Of a stretch of 64,000 nt of DNA, positions 48,201 through 56,300 are shown piece by piece. Numbering within the stretch: the first letter of the stretch is position 1; every line of letters starts with the position of its first letter. Under the pieces are notes generated by a model. It did no database searches. It saw nothing but the letters and a program-made list of their open reading frames with translations, and was not told the DNA's origin. Both the position numbers and the translations under genes were made by a program. The DNA comes from Linnemannia schmuckeri (taxonomy: Eukaryota; Mortierellomycota; Mortierellomycetes; Mortierellales; Mortierellaceae): assembly GCA_029449235.1 (NCBI GenBank), contig JANATG010000013.1, positions 1,649,069-1,713,068 of the forward strand, in the 5' to 3' direction.

Positions 48201-48665
48201 GGCTACTGTAAGGTGACCTCTCCTCTGAGACGTTACTCAGACATGATTGCCCACTGGCAGATGAAGGGTGCACTACTCAAGAAACATGCCTCATCATCTG
48301 CCCCAGCTGTTGTCATGACTCCTCCTGTCTTTAGTCTTGACACGTTGTCACCGCTTGCGGGAGTGATTAGGGATCGGGAGCGCATGTTGGGTATGCTTGA
48401 AGCCCGGTCGGTAAAGTACTGGCTCTTTGAGATGCTGCGTCGCAGGATCGATAGTGGCCTGTCCACCGTCTTTGAGGGCGTCATCCTCAATCCCACTGCG
48501 GACGGATACAACGTGATCTCAACTCTATTGGGTTTTCAGACGGTGGTGAAGGCTGAGCCTGGCGTTATGGAGTCGAGCCAGATTGGCGACCGTGTCATTT
48601 TTGAGGTGAATAATTGTAACCCTCAGCGGCCTTACATTGGAGCTCAACATCTGTCTATGGCATAG
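45272..48665 (+). CDS. RNase II-family 3'-5' exoribonuclease, mitochondrial Dss1/CYT-4 type
   Basis: Exons 45272..45843 and 46046..48665, joined in phase (R-K|GGAAICGIYT); 1,063 residues. The RNB catalytic motif YAIDDPSASELDDAFS (about residues 568 to 583) carries the conserved acidic cluster. Further RNB blocks are HVHVADPTS, RKGAFNFSLGRPMIELTPYP, LMVAEYMIMAGRVAS and YCKVTSPLRRYSDMIAHWQ, the last being the classic RNB end, followed by a short S1-like tail. The N-terminus is basic and Ser-rich without early acidic residues, consistent with a mitochondrial presequence, and LPGDFVEIRK...GIYTQ resembles the N-terminal domain of Dss1/CYT-4 proteins. Dss1 with helicase Suv3 forms the yeast mitochondrial RNA degradosome; CYT-4 acts in Neurospora mitochondrial RNA processing. 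Cytosolic Dis3/Ssd1-type enzymes are less likely because PIN and cold-shock domains are not evident. Compact gene, one 202-bp intron. Confidence 0.9.
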
Positions 48666-48833
48666 CTTTTTTTTTTTTATTAATAATTACATTGTACAAT
48701 CCATGCCGTTATGACTATATTGTGGAATAATGCCTTGGTTTGCTTAGTGTATGATAAACATGAGCGATTGAAAACGGAATTTCACCTTCGTATGCCGTCG
48801 ACAAATTTCAGTTACTAAGGATACCACTAGCTT
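48666..48833. other. 3' flank of the RNase II gene
   Basis: AT-rich sequence beginning with T-rich and AATAATTA motifs just after the stop codon, consistent with 3' end formation. Confidence 0.4.
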
Positions 48834-48968
48834 CTCTGGATCAGAGGTCTGGTCTGTTGCTGTTTTTGGTTAGTTCCTTGTCAATTATGAGTATTTTGTT
48901 AAGCAAATCCTCTGTAGCTGACAAGGTCTAACCAAAAACAAACATCAGACCAGACCACTGCTCTGGAT
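48834..48968. mobile_element. 119-bp hAT-like MITE with perfect 8-bp target-site duplication
   Basis: CTCTGGAT occurs at 48834..48841 and again at 48961..48968. The 119 bp between them (48842..48960) begin CAGAGGTCTGGTCTG and end CAGACCAGACCACTG, inverted repeats matching at 14 of 15 bases. The palindrome extends inward, imperfectly, to about 41 bp per arm (to TTTTTGGTTAG...CCTTGTCA), leaving a loop of about 36 bp. An 8-bp duplication and a CAG(T/A)G-type terminus are hallmarks of hAT elements. No coding capacity; it would need a transposase in trans. Confidence 0.85.
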
Positions 48969-49699
48969 ACAATAAATTAAACAATTATTTCAGTACGAGA
49001 ATTGTGCGTGTCTCTTGGGCGTCCCATGAATGGTCAAAAGGCTCAAAACAATCATTCTGATTACATGCTGTCGGCCCGTAGGATAGCGTGCTACTTATTA
49101 TCAGGACGCTTGTTCGCAAGGCACTTATTTTTGATGAACACAGCTCCACCATCAGTCATCAGAGCGACCCACCTGAGTCTCTAAAGCAACCTTGAATGTT
49201 GCTCTAACGATTCTTATGAGTAAGTCCACGTCCTCCGCCCCCGCACGAAAGTCAACAGGCCAAGGAAAATGTCGCAATAATACGAATTTACGTGAACAAA
49301 CTGTTATCCCTTCCCTTGTTTTGAAATCTCCTGGGATTTCAATTTTTCCGAAAGTCAATAACTTCCATATTATGTTAGCATGTAGTATTTGTAGTGTACG
49401 GGAGATTGCTTGTGTGCTCTTCGCCTCTGTTCAGGTATTGCCGAGAGAGAGAGTAGTTGAACTGACAAGTGTTGCTTTAGTGCATCACAGATTCGTACTC
49501 TCTTTATTCGCTACCGATTGAGAGTACTACAGCTACCCTACCATCCTGACAAACGTTTAAGGGGTGTACTAATATATTCTCTGCCAGTGCAAGCATCCTA
49601 ACATGATTGGCCGAAAAAAATTAAGGGCTGATGTTTTAATTTACACAACATAAAAGGGTTGGGACTGGAAAGGGCAGAAGACTGGAAAAACACGCGAAC
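48969..49699. other. Intergenic region, no gene seen
   Basis: No coding frame with known similarity and no clear repeat on inspection. Confidence 0.4.
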
Positions 49700-49792
49700 A
49701 GGCACAACCGGACTAGAAACTAAGGGTTACAGGCACAACCAGACTGGAAGTTAAGGGTTACAGGCCCAGTCGGACCGGAAATTAACGGCTAC
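49700..49792. repeat. 31-bp tandem repeat, three copies
   Basis: Copies start at 49700, 49731 and 49762. The unit runs AGGCACAACC(G/A)GACT(A/G)GAA followed by (A/G)(C/T)TAAGGGTTAC. The first two differ at a few sites; the third is more diverged. A partial fourth (AGGTACAGGTCCG) follows. Confidence 0.85.
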
Positions 49793-50099
49793 AGGTACAG
49801 GTCCGCAAAATGCTGTGTCAAAAAGAGTGGTCAAAATTTTCACTTACCACGGTCTGAAAGGTTCAAAATCAGACCTTTTTCTGAATTCTACACTCACGAC
49901 TTGATACTGTATTTTGCCATTGGTCTGTGAGCCAATGACACCGAACAGCTCCCTGTGGTAGGGCGTGATCGCCACGATCCGTAATTATATTTTTGCTTGT
50001 CAGCTTCCGTCATCATGTCAAACGTATTGTAAGGGTAACTTTGTTGCCATAGTCGAGCGTGATAAAGCCGTCGTCATCTCTCCCCTCCTCGCACCCCTA

Positions 50100-50348
50100 T
50101 GTAGTAGCAGCGAAAAAACGAGTGACAAGTGAAGGAAGGCAAGGCAAGAGCAGGAGAAGGTGAAGAGAACTAGGGGACAAGAGGAAGAGGCTAGGAAAAA
50201 ACATGGTTTATTGTACAGGGAGCCTTGGGTATTTATGTATGCTAGGTTACAAGGTGTTATGGAATGGTTAGGAAGCCAGGTGGTTTGAGTATGAAGGTGG
50301 ATATATACAGTATGAAGATGGCTCATCTATTGTATTGTGATCCTGTTT
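50100..50348 (-). repeat. LTR (3' LTR of the minus-strand gypsy element)
   Basis: Aligns with 56040..56300 along its length: both begin TGTA..AGCA, share AACGAGTG/ACAAGTG, GGGGACAAGA, CTAGGAAA, CCTTGGGTAT versus CCTTAGGTAT, and CCAGGTGGTT, and finish TCATCTAT...CTGT. Several indels and many substitutions separate the copies, so the insertion is old. The end at 50348 is approximate. Confidence 0.8.
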
Positions 50349-50404
50349 TACCTTCCCCTAATAAATGAAGAAGATCATGTTCTTATCAATACTTGCGTGG
50401 CGGT

Positions 50405-52620
50405 CTTGAGGAGCTTGCAGGTGGAATCCTTAGTCTCGTCGTAACTGGTCCTTTTGGTTAAAAATTCTATCCTCCTTCGCCGCGTTCTGTGCGCAAAATG
50501 AACTCGACTTTTTACTCGACTTCGCCATTGACAATCTCAGGCCCCGGGGGTGGTGAGCAATGGCCAAGAGACTCAGATGAGGAAATGAAGGACTTGAACT
50601 GGTCAAAATGGAAAACATCATGAATGCGCATAGTGGGCGGGAGCTCTCAACCTGGAAGGAAACTGGTGAGCGCTGCTGTAGAAGAGTGCATGGGCCAACA
50701 AAGCGGGCTTGAAAGAAGCAGCGAGGCGGATAGAGTCAGAGACAGTGGTGATGTGCTTGGTGCTGAGCAAAACTTGATCATTAACTCGGTAGGAGTGCGG
50801 CCGACGGTGAGCACCCACATGTTTGGCTTGTTGTACTTAGGCGTTGACAAGGCTATCGCGCGCAGAAGCAAGAGCAAATTGTTGTGCAGAGACGAAAGAG
50901 TCAAAATCCGAGAACGGAGGGGCGGTGGGGATAAGGAAGGTCGGCACCCGAGGATGAAAACTGTGCCTTTAAACAATGACAAGACACCAGTGGAGGAGTG
51001 GACCACATTATTGTAGGCAAACTCGAGGCAGATAGAGGTATGAGTTCCAGTCATCTTGCTTGTGGTTGACTAGTCCGCGTAACATTGCCTTGAGCGCCTG
51101 GATAGCTCGTTCCGAATGACCACTTGTCTGAGGGTAGAAGGACGATGACATAGCAAGCTTGGTTTCCAGCCGCTGCGCTCATGTAGGCACCGTTAAAAAA
51201 TGCTGGCGCATTTCGTATTACGATCCGAGACGATGGTGCTTGGCATACCATGGAGGCGAAAGATGTTGCTGAAGGAAAAGTTGGCAACATCGACGGCAGA
51301 ATCTGTGGTCTGACCCGATGCAAAATGGGTCTGCTTCGATAGGTTGTCCACAAATACGGTGATGGCATCAAATTTGCGAGCGGTCATAGGATGCTTGACA
51401 ACGAAGTCCATGAAGACAGTGCCCCAGTGTTACTTGTGCATCGCAAGAGGGCGGAGGAGACCAGCTGAAAGGCGGTGGATGACCTTGTTGCGCTGACAGC
51501 TCGAGCATGGCTCGACATAGCGACGGGTATCGATCGACATCTGGGGCCAAAAAGCAAAACGCCGTAGCGCAGCATAGGTTTTGCCAATACCTAAGTGACT
51601 CGCTATGGCATCATCGCACATGTTATGCAAAAGAAGACGGGGGTCAGGGGACTTTGGTATACAAAGCAAGGTACAACATGTTGTTCAATGTATAAAAGAT
51701 CATCATGCAAAAAATAAGATGCTGGTGACTCCCCTCGGAGGCAGCTTAGATAAATAGAACCAAGTCGAGAGCCCTTCTGGTGATCCTTTTAAACGCTGCC
51801 TCAAGCCAGAGTATGATTGGAGATCAAGGGTATTGATCGACGCTGGTGGTGCTGATGGCTTCCGATAGTCTGGTCGTCGGGATAGAGCATCTAAGACCAC
51901 ATTATCAACACCGTGTTTATACTTAAAAGTCAAAATCATATTTCTACATTAATTTCATTTAACGTGCTTATAGTCGGGTGAGCTTTTGCTGGGAAGGAAA
52001 ATGCCGAAGCGTGCCATGATGTGTGTATACTACAAAATGAAATCAATCTAGATAGTACCTCCATGCTTTCAAGGCATGAACAACAGCAAGCAGTTCTTGT
52101 TCGTGGGGGGGGGAGGTAATTTTTTTCAGTAAACTTCAAATTACTGAATATGAAGGCGACGGACGCAACGAGTCATCCCTGTCCGTTAAAAAGAGGATAA
52201 CTTCAACAGCAAAGCCAGAGGCATCGGTCTCGAGGGTCGATGGTAGCTCCGCGTCAAAGATCCGCAAGACCGGGGCTGTGTTAATGGTATTCTTGAGTGC
52301 AAAAAGAGCAGATTCAATATTGTCGTCTTTGTTGCTGTTTTTATCATGAGAGCGAATAAGGGCAAGGGTATATTTCACTGCCAGGGTGTTGCTTCCGTTT
52401 AGAAGTAAATATGGGAGAGGAGATGGCCACAAGTGCGGGTGTTAATGGAGGATGACTGAAAGCCGGTACAGTCCCAGTCGATGTTGATGCTATTGTGGTG
52501 AATGCGAAGGTTGTTGGTTCGCCAGTTGATGAGGAGATTGGTTTGTGTATGCCAGGGTTTCCCAAGAAGAAGGTCGTAGTTTTGAGAGGGTAGACAAGAG
52601 GATTGAGGGTGGTGGAGTAC
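50405..52620 (-). pseudogene. Gypsy pol remnant: protease end, RT/RNase H, integrase, chromodomain
   Basis: Read on the minus strand from right to left: YDLLLGKPWHTQTNLL (protease C-terminal side, near 52,540 to 52,590), the RT block APVLRIFDAELPSTLETDAS (near 52,220 to 52,290), RNase H end YKHGVDNVVLDALSRRP (near 51,870 to 51,930), the integrase zinc-binding segment with CSSCQRN (51,430 to 51,670), the integrase core DAITVFVDNLSKQTHF and FRLHGMPSTIVSDRNTK (51,190 to 51,411), EFAYNNVVHSSTG (about 51,000), DQVLLSTKHI (about 50,780), MRIHDVFH (about 50,630), and a chromodomain-like RRRIEFLTKRTSYDETKDST (about 50,420 to 50,480). Blocks fall in different frames with stops between. Most of the RT core is missing. 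Upstream, about 52,800, the position expected for the protease DSG reads GGG. Confidence 0.8.
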
Positions 52621-53183
52621 TATTGTCGTTTAAAGGTGATGTGGACAGTATGGGCGATGTGGCAGACAAAAGCGAGAACCGTCTGAAAGAACGATGGCAT
52701 TGGGAAAAGAAGAGTGGAAAGGAACTGCATGTCGCTTCACTAAAGAGAAGCCGACCACATTACCCTAGCTCCACCACCGATGAGGATCCGAGCAATGTGG
52801 CCACTAGCATTATACGCAAATGTGAAAAGAGTGGACTTGGCTTGGTTAGCAGTGAAGTAGCTACACTAATTTTCCCTTTTCATTACCGAAAGATTTTGCT
52901 CTTAGATATGGTGAGGGCACATTCCGATAGAAGAGGGGAGAGAGACAGCAGGTGCAGCAGCATAGTCAGGGGTAGGTAGGCACAAACATTACAGGGAAGG
53001 CAGACGTGGAAGGTAGAGGAGAAAGATAAAAGTGGGTCCAGGTTTACTGTATCAGTCAATCCAGCCCCTTCTTAAGAAGGAGGGAAGGGATGCCCATACA
53101 GCAGGCAAAAGCACCATCGCCGAAGGGGAGCAGGGACAGAGAGTTAACAGGAATATTGGCAATGGCGGAGCAAGGGCTTTATA

Positions 53184-53404
53184 CAGTAGGTCAAAAAATT
53201 GTTGCAGTGTTTTTACATTTTTTCTTTTTTCTTATTTTTCAAGATAACTTCTCTATCTCGCCTATCCAACCCTTCTAATACTAAAGAAAGCCCATTCATC
53301 CAGGAACGCTATAAAAAAGTTTCATAGCACTGTGATCATTTGTTGTAAAGAAATGACTAGAAAGATCAAGACTGGTCATTGCAACAGTTTCTTGACTAGC
53401 CTAC
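53184..53404. repeat. Left terminal inverted repeat of the Tc1-like element
   Basis: About 221 bp matching 54598..54817 in inverse orientation with scattered mismatches. Its inner end (CATTGCAACAG...GACTAGCCTAC, 53378..53404) is itself an inverted copy of its outer end (GTAGGTCAAAAAATTGTTGC), so each arm can fold back on itself. Confidence 0.9.
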
Positions 53405-53555
53405 AACTTTAGTAATTATGGCGCCTAGCTAATACTAGAACGTCCCATAATTGCATTAGTCATCTATTAGAATGTCTGCTGGGTTAGTAAGCAAAGATAT
53501 ATAAAGAAAGTGGCATATCGCTAAAGCTTTACTATACATTTACTATTACAGTTAA

Positions 53556-54587
53556 CCTGATATTACCAGCATAAAAAGCATCAACAATACAATCAAGGAA
53601 CAGATTCTCTGGCTTCTTCAGAAACAACAATCCATCAGCGGTGTGGCTAAAGCAGTCGGCGTAAACAAGGCAACGGTTTCAAGGCTTAAAAACGCTTTTC
53701 TCCCAACTCTTCCCAGGCAGGCCTCTGGACGTCCATGTATTCTTTCGGATATTAGGCTACGCCAAATCAACAGAAACGTCTTAAAGGGAGACTGAACAAC
53801 GGGAAAAGATGTACACAAGCGTCTACAACAAGAAGGAATACAAATCTCATATCAAACAATCCTGAATAGCCTGCGGAAAATTAGGATCGATCCAAGAAAA
53901 AAATCCAAAAAACCTTTTCTTTCCAAAAAGCATCAGCAGGAACGATTGAAATGGGCAAGGGCACACCAACACTGGACAGTTGATGACTGGAGGCGCGTCA
54001 TCTTTTCAGACGAAACCAAGATCAACCTCTGGAACTCCGACGGCATCAAGTACTGCTTGAGAAAGCTGGACACCCCACTACAGCCATTTCATATCGAGGA
54101 AACAGTCAAGCATGGAGGTGGCAACCTGATGTTTTGGGGATGTATGACAAGCAAGGGCCTTGGCTACGGATGCCAGATCTACGATGGAACGATGAAGGCA
54201 GTGGACTACATTGGTATTCTTGACACAACCCTTTGGGACAGCCTAGAGTACTATGAATACGAGCCGGGCGATTTTATTTTCCAGCATGCCAATGACCGGA
54301 AACACACCGCTACAGCCACCAAGATATATTTGGAGGATAAGGGGATTGAGGTGCTTCCTTGGCCATCGCAATCGGCCGATCTTAATCCCATTGAGCACGT
54401 TTGGAAATACCTTAAAGTTCAAATAGGACTTCGAGACAAACGACCCACAAGCATCCATGATTTATGGCAAGTGGTGCTGGAGGAATGGGAAAGAATCCCT
54501 GCTCAGTTTATCCAGTCCCTATATACATCCATGCCACGTCGTGTCCATGCCGTTTTGAGAGCCAAAGGAGGGTATACAAGGTACTAA
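53556..54587 (+). pseudogene. Tc1-family transposase, inactivated
   Basis: The frame is open from 53556 (after a stop) to 54587 except for TGA at 53793..53795. The N-terminal part has a helix-turn-helix (SISGVAKAVGVNKATVSRL), then QASGRPCILSDIRLRQI, DVHKRLQQEGIQISYQTILN, and the catalytic DDE_3 domain. First Asp: FSDETKINLW (codon 54009). Third residue Glu: SADLNPIEHVWKYLK (codon 54393). The second Asp, expected in FIFQQDND-type motifs, is Ala here: FIFQHANDRKHTA (GCC, 54288..54290). Its distance to the Glu leaves 34 residues, the DD34E spacing, which confirms the alignment. No ATG is seen at the expected N-terminus. Nonsense codon, lost start and lost catalytic Asp mean this copy cannot make active enzyme. 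Confidence 0.92.
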
Positions 54588-54597
54588 GTTCATAGAA

Positions 54598-54817
54598 GTA
54601 GGCTAGTCAAAAAATTGTTGCAATGACCAGTCTTGATCTTTCTAGTCATTTCTCTACAACAAATGATCACAGTGCTATGAAACTTTTCTTATAGCATTCC
54701 TGAATGAATGGGCTTTCTTTAGTATTAGAAGGGTTGGATAGGCGAGATAGAGAAGTTATCTTGAAAAATAAGAAAAAAGAAAAATGTAAAACACTGCAAC
54801 AATTTTTTGACCTACTG
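54598..54817. repeat. Right terminal inverted repeat of the Tc1-like element
   Basis: Inverse partner of 53184..53404. It begins GTAGGCTAGTCAAAAAATTG, ends GCAACAATTTTTTGACCTAC-TG and is followed by the TA duplication. It has the same internal foldback as the left arm. Confidence 0.9.
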
Positions 54818-55053
54818 TACAGAGATGATTTTTTACTCGAAAAAGAAAACGAAGAAAGCTTATCCACAAAAAAAGCCTTGCTCACCTAGTCCAGAGGATC
54901 AAGGAAGGGAATAGCAGAAACTAGATGTCTTCTACTTGCTAATGACTTTTCCCGACCGAGTCGAGGAAAAAGCCGCATGCTGAGAATAGGAGCAATGGCG
55001 ACCTCGATATTGTTGAACTGACGCGACTGCTGCTGCTGGCTCGGAAAAATACG

Positions 55054-55853
55054 ACACTGGTTGGCCACATGACCAACTTTGCGGCAGCGGATGCAACCCT
55101 TCTTTGCGATAAGTAGGCCTTGTTCTTAAAGGTGAGCTTGGGGAGGGTGAAAAGTGTTGCTAATTAACCTGGGTGGTGAGGTAGTGGATGACAATATGGA
55201 CATTGTCAATGTCCATGGCATTATGATCATTTTTGGGGGGTGGAGGCGGCGGTAGGGCCGTTGGGAAAAAAGACGGAGTGGATCAAGGTAGCCTGACAAA
55301 TGGCAATTTCCAAGGTGACGTACTGGCGAAGCATGAGCTCCTTGCTGGTATCTGACTTAAGACCTTGGACAAACCAATGTAAGGCCATGCCTTTGTCGAA
55401 AGTGGGTACACGGCGGAGCAATCGATGGGACCTCGTAAGTGTAAAGAGTGATAGATCGTTTGCCCTACTGAAGTGATTCGAGGGCTTTAGGGAAGGCGGC
55501 GACGGCGTTGAAAAGAGTGTGAAAGGCGAGAAAATCGGTCTCAAAGTCGTCGCATGGTATGCGGATAGATAGGCCGTACGAGCGCCACCAGGATTTGGCA
55601 TTGTTAGCTAGGCTGAGCGCCGTATACTGGACCCACACCCATATCGAGCTTAACATCAGTAAAGTACTTCATCTAGTTATCAATGAGATTGATGCAGGCA
55701 TCTGCATCAATCATACCAGAGTAGGGGCAAGTTGTTATGGCTTAAGGACTTGCACTAGAGTACAGACAAGATCAGGGCATTCTGCTTCCAGTTCGAGCTC
55801 AGATGGTGCCGCAGGAGCAGGGGCGGGCGCAGGGGCAGGGATAGGCATGGCAT
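55054..55853 (-). pseudogene. Gypsy gag remnant with CCHC zinc knuckle
   Basis: On the minus strand a Pro/Ala-rich start (MPIPAPAPAPAP, 55848) leads, through stops and frame changes, to a gag-like helical segment (YTALSLANNAKSWWRSYG, near 55,580 to 55,630) and a second segment with LHWFVQGLKSDTSKELMLRQ. A zinc knuckle at 55054..55095 reads C-I-R-C-R-K-V-G-H-V-A-N-Q-C, matching CX2CX4HX4C exactly, followed by Gln-rich sequence. Several in-frame stops make it non-functional. Confidence 0.75.
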
Positions 55854-56024
55854 TGATAAGGTTGCGAATGGCAATTTGGCGCTCGATGGAAATATCCTCA
55901 AGCAAGGAGTCGGGTTTGATCAGCTATAATGGCAATACGACAATAATAAAAAGCAGAAAAAAGGGGGCAGGAGAGAAAAGATAGAACAAGTAAATAAAAG
56001 GCAACGCAGAGGAGGAAATCAAAG

Positions 56025-56039
56025 TTAGCTTTGCTACCA
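56025..56039 (-). promoter_or_regulatory. Primer-binding site of the gypsy element (initiator tRNA-Met type)
   Basis: Directly after the 5' LTR end (...TGTTACA) the minus strand reads TGGTAGCAAAGCTAA. TGGTAGC is complementary to the 3' end of initiator tRNA-Met used as primer by many Ty1 and Ty3 elements. This placement fixes the LTR edge at 56040. Confidence 0.65.
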
Positions 56040-56300
56040 TGTAACAGCAATGAGAGGAACGAGTGTACAAGTGATGAAAGACAAGGCAGGAGCAAGAGAA
56101 AGTGAAGGGAACAAGGGGACAAGACGAAGAAACTAGGAAAGAATGATGCTTAGTGTGCAGAGGGCCTTAGGTATTTTTGTGTGCTAAGCTACATGGTGTT
56201 CGCGGTATAATTAGAAAACCAGGTGGTTAGGGAGCCGGGTGGCTCGGGTATGAAGGTGGGTAGAAAAAGGTTGGTTCATCTATGGTACTATAGTCTGTCA
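56040..56300 (-). repeat. LTR (5' LTR of the minus-strand gypsy element)
   Basis: 261 bp beginning TGTAACAGC and ending GTCTGTCA, that is TG...CA on the plus strand, and homologous to 50100..50348. The outer edge is chosen from the CA terminus and the alignment; the alignment itself fades over the next few bases. Confidence 0.8.

Larger units (their letters stand above)
53184..54817 (+). mobile_element. Tc1-family (DD34E) DNA transposon nested in the gypsy element
   Basis: 1,634 bp flanked by TA on both sides (53182..53183 and 54818..54819). Terminal inverted repeats about 220 bp long, outer ends CAGTAGGTCAAAAAATTGTT and its complement. It encodes one transposase pseudogene on the plus strand. 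It lies between the gag and protease/RT parts of the retroelement, which it splits, so it inserted after the retrotransposon did. TA duplication and a DD34E-spaced transposase identify Tc1/mariner. Confidence 0.93.
50100..56300 (-). mobile_element. Decayed Ty3/gypsy chromovirus-type LTR retrotransposon, interrupted by a Tc1-like transposon
   Basis: Two diverged ~250-bp direct repeats (LTRs) flank, in minus-strand order, an initiator-Met-type primer site, gag with zinc knuckle, protease, reverse transcriptase/RNase H, integrase and chromodomain remnants. That order (IN after RT, chromodomain last) is Ty3/gypsy chromovirus. Without the 1.63-kb nested insertion the element would be about 4.6 kb. 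Domains lie in several frames with stops, so no intact product remains. I found no matching target duplication (CCCTA left, TACCC right), consistent with age or with boundaries off by a few bases. Confidence 0.85.
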
